NCBI RefSeq assembly: GCF_900105755.1
Contig: NZ_FNTQ01000001.1
Coordinates: 8,742,001 to 8,806,000, forward strand
Direction: 5' to 3'
Source: Streptomyces sp. Ag109_O5-10
Lineage (GTDB): Bacteria; Actinomycetota; Actinomycetes; Streptomycetales; Streptomycetaceae
Length of the DNA: 64,000 nt
Part shown: in pieces, positions 43,151 through 51,655 of the stretch
Numbering within the stretch: position 1 is the stretch's first letter
Layout of the letters: each line of letters starts with the position of its first letter
The notes under the pieces: model-generated
Database searches by the model: none
Told to the model about the DNA's origin: nothing
Seen by the model: only the letters and a program-made list of their open reading frames with translations
Translations under genes and position numbers: made by a program

Positions 43151-44010
43151 CGGTTGACTCCTGCGGACGTGATGCCCTCGCGCAGCGGGCGCTGGCCGAC
43201 GACGAACACGGCGACCGCGGGGAGCATCGAGAGCACGACCCCCGCGAGGACCACCGAGATCGACCCGGTGCCGAGGTTGCCCTGGAGGGAGACCAGGCCC
43301 AGTGGAAGCGTGTAGTTCTGGCTGGAGGTCTCCAGGATCAGCGGGCGGAAGAACTCGTTCCAGTGGTAGTTGAAGGCCAGTACGCCGACGATCGCCAGGC
43401 CGGGTGCGGCCAGCGGCGCGTATACCGAGCGGAAGATCCGCCAGGGCCCCGCGCCGTCCAGCATGGCCGCCTCGCCCAGGTCCTTCGGCATGCCGAGGAA
43501 GTACTGGCGCATCAGGAAGGTGCCGAAGGCGGTCGGGAAGGCCGGGATGATCAGGCCGAGGAGTGTGTCGGTGAGGTGCATCGACTTCAGCACCAGGAAC
43601 ACGGGCACGATGGTGACCTGCAACGGCACCATCATCGTCGCCAGGACCAGGCCGAACAGCGGCTTCTTGAAGCGGAACTCCAGGCGCGCGAAGGCGTATC
43701 CGGCGAGACCTGCCGTGATCATCTGGCCGAGGGCGATCAGCGCCGTCACCAGCGTGGAGTTGAGGGCGAGCAGCCACACGTCGATCTGCTGGAAGACCCC
43801 GCGGTAGGCCGCGGTCGTCGGGTGCGCCGGGACGATCTGCGGAGGCAGGTCGAAGGACTGGGCCGGAGTGCGCAGGGAGGTGGAGACGGTCCAGACGACC
43901 GGGCCGAGCGTCAGCAGGGCGCACACGGTCAGTCCGGCGATCCGGGCCCGAGGGGCGAGCGAGTGGCGTACGCGGCTCAGGGACAGGGTTGCTTGGCTCA
44001 TGCGGCTCAC
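43147..44010 (-). CDS. ABC sugar importer permease (MalG type)
   Basis: A 287-aa inner-membrane permease with six predicted helices and the CUT1-type ATPase-contact loop EAAMLDGAGPWRIFRSVYAPLA (EAA motif). A helix at residues 23-43 starts the protein. It pairs with the MalF-type permease upstream (4-bp gap) and the binding protein. No ATPase gene is present; in Streptomyces the shared ATPase MsiK usually drives such importers. Confidence 0.92.
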   Translation of the reverse strand: MSRMSQATLSLSRVRHSLAPRARIAGLTVCALLTLGPVVWTVSTSLRTPAQSFDLPPQIVPAHPTTAAYRGVFQQIDVWLLALNSTLVTALIALGQMITAGLAGYAFARLEFRFKKPLFGLVLATMMVPLQVTIVPVFLVLKSMHLTDTLLGLIIPAFPTAFGTFLMRQYFLGMPKDLGEAAMLDGAGPWRIFRSVYAPLAAPGLAIVGVLAFNYHWNEFFRPLILETSSQNYTLPLGLVSLQGNLGTGSISVVLAGVVLSMLPAVAVFVVGQRPLREGITSAGVNR

Positions 44011-44014
44011 CGGC

Positions 44015-44965
44015 TCACTGGTAGTGGACGTAACGCCGGCTGAGCCGGAACTGGAGGGCGGTGACCGCCATGATCAGCGCGAAGAGCAGCACGCCCACCG
44101 CGGATGCCTCGCCGAAGTCGAGCTGCTCGAAGGCCCTCTCGTAGATCACCATCACCACGGTGCGGGTGGCGTCGCCGGGTCCGCCGTCGGTGAGGACGTA
44201 GGGCTGTTCGAAGACCTGGAGGGCGTTGATGATGCCGACCACCGACGCGACGAGCAGCGTCGGCGACAGCAGCGGCAGCGTGATGGCGAGGTGCTTGCGC
44301 AGGCCGCTCGCGCCGTCGAGGGCGGCCGCCTCGTGGATCTCCTTGGGGATGTTGTTCAGACCGCCGACGAACAGCAGGAACGAGAAACCGAACTGCTGCC
44401 ACACGTAGACCAGGATCACCGTGGCCATGGCCGCGTGCTCCGAGGTCAGCCAGGGCACGGGCGCGACGCCGACCAGGCCGATCAGCCAGTTCACCACCCC
44501 GAAGTCCTGGTTGAACAGGTACTTCATCACCACCGAGATCGAAGCGGCGGACAGCACCAGCGGGAAGAAGAACGCCGACCGGAACACCGATCGCAGCCAC
44601 ACCGGCATCCGCCCGTTCAGCGCGAGCGCCAGCGCCAGCGCGATCAGCAGTTGCAGAGCGACCGCGAGGACCATGAAGACGAGCGTGTTGCGGAAGGAGA
44701 CCAGGACGGTCGAGTCCGTGAACGTCGTACGGTAGTTGGCGCCGCCGGCGAAGCGCGGCGGGTCGATCACGTTCCAGTGGAACAGGCTCAGCACGACGGA
44801 CCCGATGATCGGCACGACCGTGAAGACGACGATGCCGACGACCGTGGGCGCCAGGAACAGCGCGGCCAGCAGCCGGGCGCCGCGGTCACGGACGGAGGAC
44901 CGCACGGCGACGGCGGACGGCACGGAGGGCCGTGGACGTACGGCCGGGACCTGGGTGTTCGTCAT
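44015..44965 (-). CDS. ABC sugar importer permease (MalF type)
   Basis: A 316-aa permease with about six membrane helices and the EAA loop IHEAAALDGASGLRKHLAITLPLLSP. A cytoplasmic N-terminus of about 30 residues precedes the first helix (LLAALFLAPTVVGIVVFTVV). The ATG overlaps the stop of the binding-protein gene (ATGA), so the two are coupled. With the MalG-type partner it forms the channel of a CUT1 oligosaccharide importer. Confidence 0.93.
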   Translation of the reverse strand: MTNTQVPAVRPRPSVPSAVAVRSSVRDRGARLLAALFLAPTVVGIVVFTVVPIIGSVVLSLFHWNVIDPPRFAGGANYRTTFTDSTVLVSFRNTLVFMVLAVALQLLIALALALALNGRMPVWLRSVFRSAFFFPLVLSAASISVVMKYLFNQDFGVVNWLIGLVGVAPVPWLTSEHAAMATVILVYVWQQFGFSFLLFVGGLNNIPKEIHEAAALDGASGLRKHLAITLPLLSPTLLVASVVGIINALQVFEQPYVLTDGGPGDATRTVVMVIYERAFEQLDFGEASAVGVLLFALIMAVTALQFRLSRRYVHYQ

Positions 44966-46371
44966 ACCTCACGCTCCATGGCCTGCTCCAGGTCGCCCTG
45001 CATCCGGCGCAACGCGGGACCCACCGCGCGCGGCGAGGCCAGCGCGGTGCCGGTGTACTTGAGCAGGACGTCGGTCACCTCGGCGACCTGCGGCGGCGCG
45101 GGGATCGGGCCGGTGTCGGGGAACCGGTCGAGGGTGTCGTAGAAGACCTGCCAGTGCGCCGGGCCGCTCGCGGCGTAGCGGGCGGCGTTCAGCATCGAAC
45201 GCCGGGCCGGGGTGGTCTGGTTGCTCCGGAACAGCCGGGTCATGGTGTCCTTGCGGGCCGCGTACTTGATGAACTCCCAGGCGGCTTCCTGTTTCTTCGA
45301 GGTGCGCAGCAGCGCGTAGCCCGCCGCGCCGAACTGGTGGCGCTGGGTACGCCAGCGCGGGAAGTACTGCACGTCGTAGTCGGCGGCCCGCATGCCGGCC
45401 AGATGCAGACCGCCCGCCCAGAATCCGCCCGCCGGCGTGACGCCGACGCGGCCGGTGGAGAACACGCCGACCAGATTGCTGCCGTTGCCGCCCTCGGGCC
45501 GGGTGCACAGGTTCTCCTGGACGAGCGAGGCGAGATAGTCGTACGCCTCCTCGACCCGGTCGGCGGTGGCCTGCGGGTTCGTCCAGCGGAAGCCCCCGCC
45601 GCGCCCCCGCCGGTCGGCGGCCGGGTAGAAGGCGTCCCACAGCCAGGAGCCGCCGGGCGCCCTCGACTCCTCAAGCAGGTTCGTGTCGTTCGCGAAGAGC
45701 CAGGGCACCACGCCGCCCCACAGCCGGTTGGTCCAGAAGTACGGAGTGAAGTGCGCGTCGCCGGCCCGCTTCATCTCCCGCAGCAGCGCGGTGAAGTCGT
45801 CGCGGCTCCAGTCGGCCGCCGGGAATCCCGCGCCCGCCCGCTCGAGTACCTGCTTGTTGAGGTACATGTCGGCGGCGTTGAACTCCATCGGCAGCTGGTA
45901 GAGGTTCCCCTCGTACATCATCGACTCGACCAGCGAGGGGTGGACGTCGGCGAAGTACTCACGCAGTTCCGCCGCGTCCCGCCGCACCCAGCGGTCCAGC
46001 GGGACGCCGAGCCGCCGGGCGAACAGCTGCACACCCTCGGTGGCCACGTACACCAGGTCGGGCGCGCTGCCCGCGGCGATCTGGGTGAGGATCTTCGCGA
46101 AGAAGTCCGACCAGTCGACGGCCTGCACCGCGTTCACCCGCAGCGGGATGTCCGGGTGGAGCCGGTGGAAGCCCTTGGTGAGGGCGTCGACGGTGGCCGG
46201 GTCGAAGGCGGAGCCGAGGGTGGCGACGACGAGGGAGCCGTCGTCGCGGCCGGGGATGTCGGCTCCCGTGAGCCGGTCCCAGCTCGCGGCGGTCGCGGCC
46301 AGGGCGGCCGCTCCCGCCCCGTACGCGCCGTACCGCAGGAGCGTGCGGCGGGGGAGGTGCGAGTCAGTCAT
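44962..46371 (-). CDS. ABC importer solute-binding protein, probably for fructo-oligosaccharides
   Basis: A 469-aa family-1 extracellular solute-binding protein. The N-terminus PRRTLLRYGAYGAGAAALAA is a twin-arginine signal without a lipobox cysteine. Binding-protein features include SLVVATLGSAFDP, FHRLHPDIPLRVNAVQ, AAGSAPDLVYVA and GNLYQLPMEFNAADMYLNK. It is the first gene of the importer operon and is divergent from the secreted GH32 enzyme. The operator-like palindrome at 46380-46395 lies 9-24 nt before its ATG, where a bound repressor would block both transcription and ribosome access. Substrate assignment comes from the GH32 neighbours. Confidence 0.9.
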   Translation of the reverse strand: MTDSHLPRRTLLRYGAYGAGAAALAATAASWDRLTGADIPGRDDGSLVVATLGSAFDPATVDALTKGFHRLHPDIPLRVNAVQAVDWSDFFAKILTQIAAGSAPDLVYVATEGVQLFARRLGVPLDRWVRRDAAELREYFADVHPSLVESMMYEGNLYQLPMEFNAADMYLNKQVLERAGAGFPAADWSRDDFTALLREMKRAGDAHFTPYFWTNRLWGGVVPWLFANDTNLLEESRAPGGSWLWDAFYPAADRRGRGGGFRWTNPQATADRVEEAYDYLASLVQENLCTRPEGGNGSNLVGVFSTGRVGVTPAGGFWAGGLHLAGMRAADYDVQYFPRWRTQRHQFGAAGYALLRTSKKQEAAWEFIKYAARKDTMTRLFRSNQTTPARRSMLNAARYAASGPAHWQVFYDTLDRFPDTGPIPAPPQVAEVTDVLLKYTGTALASPRAVGPALRRMQGDLEQAMEREV

Positions 46372-46379
46372 CCAAAGCG

Positions 46380-46395
46380 CCTAACTCGTGTTAGA
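46380..46395. promoter_or_regulatory. Operator-like palindrome 1 (ABC importer side)
   Basis: CTAAC-TCGT-GTTAG at 46381-46394, with matching flanks, is a perfect 5-bp-arm palindrome. It shares CCTAACTCGT with the reverse complement of the second site. A TTGACA on the minus strand (46443-46438) could be the -35 of the importer promoter, with CATCAT as a weak -10, which puts this site in the early leader. Confidence 0.7.
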
Positions 46396-46456
46396 TCAGG
46401 GTTGATGCCCCAGATGATGAGAACCGCGCAACAGGCCTGTCAAGGGTCGGGAACGC

Positions 46457-46484
46457 TTGACCTTTAACGAGTTAGGTCTACAGT
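46457..46484 (+). promoter_or_regulatory. Promoter with embedded operator 2 (secreted GH32 side)
   Basis: TTGACC (46457-46462) and TACAGT (46479-46484) are separated by 16 nt. The palindrome-like GACCTTTAACGAGTTAGGTC (46459-46478) fills the spacer. It contains the TAAC-GA-GTTA core related to operator 1, so a LacI-type repressor bound here would exclude RNA polymerase. Confidence 0.72.
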
Positions 46485-46543
46485 CCTCGTTCACACGAGC
46501 CGCCACGCGCCCTCCCGAGCCGCCATGAGAGGAACGATGCGTC

Positions 46544-48127
46544 ATGTCCGGAACGTCAGGGATTTCCAGGAGAGCACTGTTCGCAGGATCGGCGGCGGGC
46601 ACCGCCGCCGCACTGCTGCCCGTCGGAACGGCCACGGCCGCTCCGCAGCCCGGAGCCGCGGGCAGGAAGAAGACCAAGCCCGCCACGAGCGGGGCGAGTT
46701 ACCGCGCCGCGTATCACTTCACGGTGCCCGACCAGTGGAAGAACGACCCGCAGCGGCCCGTCTGGATCGACGGCGAATACCACTACTACTACCTTTACAA
46801 CGCCGACTACTTCACCGGCGCCGTCGGTACCGCGTGGCGCCTGGCCACCACCAGGGACCTGGTCTCCTTCACCGACCGCGGGGTCGCCGTGCCCAAGGAC
46901 ACCACGCCCAACGGCGACCTCTGGTCGGGTTCGGCGGTGGTCGACACCGGCAACACGGCCGGATTCGGCGCCGGCGCGGTCGTCGTCATCGTCACCATGT
47001 CCCCCGGCGGCGGCACCGACCACCAGGAACAGTTCCTGTACTACTCGACCGACGGCGGTGTCACCTTCAGCAACCACGGCACCGACCCCGTCCTGCCCAA
47101 CCCGGGCGTCGCCGACTTCCGCGACCCCAAGGTGATCCGCGACGAGGACCGGGGCCGCTGGGTGATGGCCCTCGCCGAGAACGACAAGATCGGCTTCTAC
47201 CACTCCGACGACCTCAAGTCCTGGACCTACGCGGACGGATTCGTTCACGACGGCATCGGCGTCCTGGAGTGCCCCGACCTGTTCCGCATCACCGCAGGCG
47301 ACGGCACCGTCAAGTGGGTGCTCGGCGCGAGCGCCAACGGCAAGGGCTCGGGGCTGCCCAACACGTACGCCTACTGGACGGGTTCCTTCGACGGCAGCGC
47401 GTTCACCCCTGACGCGAACGACCCCCAGTGGCTCGACCACGGCTGGGACTGGTACGCCGCCGTCACCTTCGAGAAGCGGGACCCCGGCGGCGCGGTGGAC
47501 GCGGCCGCCCGGCACGCGATCGGCTGGGTGAACGACTGGGACTACGCCCACACCACCCCCACCATCGACTGCGACGGCTTCAACGGCACCGACTCCGTCG
47601 TCCGCGAGATCACCCTCAAGAAGGCATCCGACGGCACCTACTACCTCGCCTCCCGACCGGTCGCCGGCCTCGACTCGCACGTCTCCCGCACCGTGAACCT
47701 GGGCGACGTGACCGTGGACGGCACGAAGGTGCTCGACTACACCGGTATCTCCTACGAGGTGACGACCGAGATCACCTGGTCCCGGCTCACCGGCGCCGGC
47801 CTCCAGCTGAGGCGCTCACCCGACGGCGGTCGGCACATCGACGCCGGGGTCTACGCCGACTACGCCTTCCTCAACCGACGCAACACGGTGAACGCCGACA
47901 CGTCCGGCAGGTGGCAGGAGAGCCACACCCCGTTCGACCCGGCCGCCGGCACGGTGAAGCTGCGCATCCTGGTGGACCGCACGTCGGTGGAGATGTTCGT
48001 CGACGACGGCCGCCACGTGCACACCAGCCAGGTGTTCCCGTACCTGCTGGACACCCGGCTGGCACTGTTCACGATCGGCGGCGGGGCGGTGTTCCGCAAC
48101 ACGGTGATACGCGAGTTCTCGGTGTGA
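46544..48127 (+). CDS. Secreted GH32 fructan hydrolase (levanase/inulinase-like)
   Basis: A 527-aa exported GH32 enzyme. A twin-arginine signal (SRRALFAGSAAGTAAALLPV) ends near residue 33. The active-site blocks are QWKNDPQRP (nucleophile D68), ADFRDPKVIRD and GVLECPDLF (acid/base Glu). The C-terminal beta-sandwich includes ILVDRTSVEMFVDDGRHVHT. The variant WKNDPQRP in place of WMNDPNG suggests a subfamily difference. It would degrade extracellular levan, inulin or sucrose, with fragments taken up by the divergent ABC system. The upstream promoter carries an operator shared with that system. Confidence 0.93.
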   Translation: MSGTSGISRRALFAGSAAGTAAALLPVGTATAAPQPGAAGRKKTKPATSGASYRAAYHFTVPDQWKNDPQRPVWIDGEYHYYYLYNADYFTGAVGTAWRLATTRDLVSFTDRGVAVPKDTTPNGDLWSGSAVVDTGNTAGFGAGAVVVIVTMSPGGGTDHQEQFLYYSTDGGVTFSNHGTDPVLPNPGVADFRDPKVIRDEDRGRWVMALAENDKIGFYHSDDLKSWTYADGFVHDGIGVLECPDLFRITAGDGTVKWVLGASANGKGSGLPNTYAYWTGSFDGSAFTPDANDPQWLDHGWDWYAAVTFEKRDPGGAVDAAARHAIGWVNDWDYAHTTPTIDCDGFNGTDSVVREITLKKASDGTYYLASRPVAGLDSHVSRTVNLGDVTVDGTKVLDYTGISYEVTTEITWSRLTGAGLQLRRSPDGGRHIDAGVYADYAFLNRRNTVNADTSGRWQESHTPFDPAAGTVKLRILVDRTSVEMFVDDGRHVHTSQVFPYLLDTRLALFTIGGGAVFRNTVIREFSV

Positions 48128-48240
48128 GGCCGGGGGAGCGGGTGCACACCGCGCCGGGACGGCTTCCGCTCCCAGTGCGACGGCAAGTCGCCGGCGCGCA
48201 TGCCCGTCCGCGGTGCTCCTCCTCGGCCGCCGATGACTTC

Positions 48241-48272
48241 AGGTGTGCCGGCCGGTCCAAGCCGGCACACCT
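48241..48272. terminator. Perfect 12-bp hairpin between the secreted GH32 and SCO6745-type genes
   Basis: AGGTGTGCCGGC (48241-48252) and GCCGGCACACCT (48261-48272) pair exactly around an 8-nt loop. It is 113 nt after the GH32 stop and 18 nt before the next ATG, so it may be a late terminator or a repressor site or attenuator for the next gene. Confidence 0.6.
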
Positions 48273-48290
48273 CACAAAGGGAGAAGACCG

Positions 48291-49141
48291 ATGCGCGACA
48301 CCCGCTTGCACCCGATGACTCATATCGCCCGGCGCATGTTCGATCTCCTGGAGCCGATCTGCCTGGTCACCTACCTGGCCGACGAGTGCAAAGAGGAACT
48401 GGCCGCACTCGGCCACCGCGGCTACTGGGACGGCTACTTCGCCAGCCGCGCCGCACCACTGGGGCGGGTGCCGGCCCACGTCGTGCACGCGGCCTTCTAC
48501 AGCTTCGCCGACGGGGAGGCCGCACGGCACATCCCCCGTGCCTGGGAGACGATTCCGCCCGAGGCGTCCGTCGCCGCGCGGCAGCGGGGCAGCGTGGCCT
48601 CCCTGCGGCGCATCCTCGGCGCGGGGTCGGCCGACTCACCGGGCCTGGTGCGCGCCGCGGACCTGACCACCAAGGCCGCGACGAGCGCCCCCGCCGAAGG
48701 GCGGGTGATGTACGCCGGCATGCGCACCCTCGAGGTACCCGGCGATCCCGTCGCCCGGCTGTGGCATTCCGCGACCATGCTGCGCGAGCACCGCGGCGAC
48801 GGGCACATCGCCGCTCTCGTCGGCGCGCGCATCGGCGGCACGGAGGCCCACGTGCTCTCCGCTCTCGAACAGGGCATCCACCCCCGGAGTCGTTCGGACG
48901 CCTTCACCACCTGCCGAAGGAACGCCTGGCCGCGGTCATGGACGGCCTGCGCGAACGCGGACTCGTCGACTCCGACGGCCGCTTCACCGACGCCGGCCGC
49001 GCGGCCAAACAACGCATCGAAACCCTCACCGACGAACTCGCCACCCCGCCCTACGCCGCCCTGTCCCCGGCCGAACTCGACGAGCTGATCACCGAGCTCG
49101 AACCCATCACCGCGACCCTGGTGGCGGCAGGCTCGCGGTGA
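48291..49141 (+). pseudogene. SCO6745-family protein, frameshifted near residue 198
   Basis: The ATG at 48291 has AAAGGGAGAAG upstream. The protein begins with THIARRMFDLLEPICLVTYL and continues through YWDGYFASRAAPLGRVPAHV, typical of the SCO6745 family (about 285 residues, helical, with a winged-helix-like end). After ALEQGI the frame fails: it reads on to a stop at 49088 without similarity, while the family end (PPESFGRLHHLPKERLAAVM to TATLVAAGSR) continues in another frame to 49141. Adding one C to the five-C run at 48881-48885 restores HPPESFGR. This is a recent mutation or a homopolymer sequencing error. Function of the family is unknown. Confidence 0.75.
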
Positions 49142-49253
49142 CCCGGGATCAGAGACGGCACAGGCCACCGACGGCCCCGTCCGGGAGCGCTAGGGTGGCC
49201 GATCGGCCCGGGCCGCAACCGCGCCGCCACCGTCGATGCACCGGAGGTCACCC

Positions 49254-50258
49254 GTGTCGAAGCCCCGTTTCGCCGTCTTCGGCGCCGGCAGCATCGGCTG
49301 CCATCTCGGCGGCCACCTCGTCGCGGCCGGGTACGAGGTGGCGTTCATCGGCCGGCCCTCCGGCATGGAGGTGCTGCGTGAACGGGGGCTCACGCTCACC
49401 GTCGGCGCCCGTCCGCCCGTGCACCTCGCGCCCGAGCGGCTGATCCTCGCCACCGAACCCGGCGCCGCGGCCGACGCCGACCACGTGCTGGTCACCGTGA
49501 AGACCGCCGGGACCGAGGCCGCCGCCAAGGACCTCGCCGCCCATCTCGCCCCCGGCGCCGTCGTGGTCAGCTTGCAGAACGGCCTGCACAACCCCGCCAC
49601 CCTGCGCTCCGCCCTGCCGGGACACACCGTGCTCGCCGGGATGGTGCCCTACAACGTGGTCCAGCCCGAACCCGGCGCCGTCCACCAGGGCATGCCGGGC
49701 ACGCTCATGACCGAGCCCGACGACACCCTGCACACGGCGCTGCGCCGCGCCGACCTGGCCGTCGAGGCCCGCACCGACATGGCCGCCGTGCAGCACGCCA
49801 AACTGCTGATGAACCTCAACAACGCGGTCAACGCCCTGTCCGGGCTGCCGCTTCGCGACCAACTCGGCCAACGGGCCTACCGGCGCTGCCTAGCCCTGTG
49901 CCAGCGCGAGGCCCTCGCCGCCTACCGCGCCGCCGGCATCACCCCCGCCCGCCTCGGCCCGGCCTCGCCCCGCCTGACCCCGTACCTCCTCGGACTGCCC
50001 GACGCCGTGTTCCGCCGGGTGGCCGCGGCCTCGCTGCGGATCGACGCCCACGCGCGCTCGTCGATGTGGGAGGACCTGCAACGCGGCCGCCCCACAGAGA
50101 TCGACTCCCTCCAGGGCGAGATCGTCACCCTTGCCCGCGGCCACGGACAGGACGCCGCTGCCAACGCCCGGCTCGCCGCCCTCGTGCACCAGGCGGAGAC
50201 CACCCCGCGCACCTGGACCGGAGCGGAGCTGTACGCCGAACTGCGCGCCGCGTCCTGA
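49254..50258 (+). CDS. 2-dehydropantoate 2-reductase family protein (ApbA/PanE)
   Basis: A 334-aa NADPH-dependent reductase of the PanE family, which reduces ketopantoate to pantoate for CoA synthesis. It starts with the Rossmann motif FAVFGAGSIGCHLGGHLVAAG. Later blocks are VTVKTAGTEAA, SLQNGLHNP, the catalytic-lysine region AVQHAKLLMNLNNAVNAL, and SSMWEDLQRGRPTEIDSLQGEI. GTG 49254 has CGGAGG nine bases upstream. Streptomyces carry several paralogues and this one has no pan neighbours, so its substrate may be another 2-keto acid. Confidence 0.85.
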   Translation: MSKPRFAVFGAGSIGCHLGGHLVAAGYEVAFIGRPSGMEVLRERGLTLTVGARPPVHLAPERLILATEPGAAADADHVLVTVKTAGTEAAAKDLAAHLAPGAVVVSLQNGLHNPATLRSALPGHTVLAGMVPYNVVQPEPGAVHQGMPGTLMTEPDDTLHTALRRADLAVEARTDMAAVQHAKLLMNLNNAVNALSGLPLRDQLGQRAYRRCLALCQREALAAYRAAGITPARLGPASPRLTPYLLGLPDAVFRRVAAASLRIDAHARSSMWEDLQRGRPTEIDSLQGEIVTLARGHGQDAAANARLAALVHQAETTPRTWTGAELYAELRAAS

Positions 50259-50451
50259 ATCCTCGTCCGTCGTCCCGCACCACCGGCAACCGGGCCCTGC
50301 CGGGCCGCCGCGACGGCCGCGTTGCTCTCATGCGCGGACTTGCGCGACTCCGGTGACTGCAGCGATCAGCGCGCCCTCCGTTTCGGCGTGCGTCAGGGCG
50401 TCGGCATGAATGCTCGGGTTCACAGACGGACAATGCGGGCTGAATCGGTGG

Positions 50452-50479
50452 CGTGACCCGGTCACGGAACGGATAGGGT
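50452..50479 (+). promoter_or_regulatory. Leaderless-type promoter with palindrome upstream of the histidine kinase
   Basis: TAGGGT (50474-50479) ends 6 nt before the GTG start, fitting a leaderless mRNA. The palindrome CGTGAC-CCG-GTCACG (50452-50466) covers the -35 region and may be the operator of the encoded response regulator or another factor. Confidence 0.5.
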
Positions 50480-50485
50480 CGGGGC

Positions 50486-51655
50486 GTGGACCGCAGCAAC
50501 AGGCAGCCGGACGAGGTGCTCGCCGGGGAAGCGGGGGAGGAGCCGTCGCCCCGGTCGGCGCGGGTCCTGTGGTGGGGGTCGGCCGGGCTGGTGCTCGGTG
50601 TCCTCGGCACCTCGGTCCTCGTCGTCGGTGCGGACCACGCCGGGCGGCTGCCCGCGGCCGTGGCCCTGGTCCTCGTCCAGGTCTGCGCCCTGAGGTGGGT
50701 GGCACGCGCCCCGGCCGCCGTACTGGCCGCGACCGCGGCGGCGGGACTCGCGGTCTGGGCGCTGCTGCCCGCGGTGACCCTGACCGGCGCCCTGCTCGCG
50801 GCACAGGTCGCCCTGTGCGTGCTGTCGGCGGTCAGACCGCGGCGGGTGTCCGCGCGGGCGCTCGTGGCGGTGTGCCTGCCGGCCCCGCTGTCCTTCGGCG
50901 CGGGCGGCCCCGCGGGCCTCGCGGTCTACCTGCTCATGGTGGTCCTGGCGTGGACCGCCGGGCAGTGGCGCCGGGCGCAGCGGGCCCGGACGAGGTCGGA
51001 GACGCGCCGGGCTGTGGTGGAGGAGCGGGCGCGGATCGCACGCGAGGTGCACGACGTCGTGGCACACACCCTGTCCGTGATGGTCGTCCAGGCGGGTGCC
51101 GCCGACGACGTCTTCACCCGGCAGCCCGAACAGGCCCGCCAGGCGCTGCGGGCCATCGAGTCGGGTGCACGGTCGGCGCTCGGCGAACTGCGCCTGCTGC
51201 TGCGGGCGTTCGGGCCCGACGAGAGCACGGAGGGCACCGGGGAACCGCGGCAGCCGGGGCCCTCGCTGGCGCGCTTGGACGAACTGGCCGACACCGTGCG
51301 GGCGACCGGGATGGCCGTGCACGTGGACCGCGACGGCGCCACCGACGGACTGCCGGCCGCGGTGGACCTGGCGGCGTACCGGATCGTGCAGGAAGCGCTG
51401 ACCAACACCCTGCGCCATGCGGCGGACGCCGACGAGGTGAGCGTGCGCGTGCTGCTGGACGGGAGGTGCGTGGAGGTCACCGTCGTCGACAACGGCCGTA
51501 CCGTGCAGGGGCGTTCGGATACGACGGGAGCGAGGCGCGGGCTCGTGGGCATGCGGGAGCGGGTGCGGCTCGTGGGCGGCAGCCTGCGTGCGGGCCCACT
51601 GCCCGGCGGCGGGTTCGAGGTGGCGGCCCGGCTGCCGGTGGAGGGGGTGTCATGA
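50486..51655 (+). CDS. Two-component sensor histidine kinase (NarL-partner, HisKA_3 type)
   Basis: A 389-aa membrane kinase. About five or six hydrophobic helices fill residues 27-160. The dimerisation/phosphoacceptor helix ARIAREVHDVVAHTLSVM places the phosphorylated histidine at H189. The ATPase N-box is VQEALTNTLRHA and the G-box region RGLVGMRERV. The long membrane part with almost no external loops points to sensing within or at the membrane. The GTG start lies 6 nt after a -10 box, and the stop overlaps the response-regulator ATG (ATGA). No target genes are evident beside it. Confidence 0.93.
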   Translation: MDRSNRQPDEVLAGEAGEEPSPRSARVLWWGSAGLVLGVLGTSVLVVGADHAGRLPAAVALVLVQVCALRWVARAPAAVLAATAAAGLAVWALLPAVTLTGALLAAQVALCVLSAVRPRRVSARALVAVCLPAPLSFGAGGPAGLAVYLLMVVLAWTAGQWRRAQRARTRSETRRAVVEERARIAREVHDVVAHTLSVMVVQAGAADDVFTRQPEQARQALRAIESGARSALGELRLLLRAFGPDESTEGTGEPRQPGPSLARLDELADTVRATGMAVHVDRDGATDGLPAAVDLAAYRIVQEALTNTLRHAADADEVSVRVLLDGRCVEVTVVDNGRTVQGRSDTTGARRGLVGMRERVRLVGGSLRAGPLPGGGFEVAARLPVEGVS

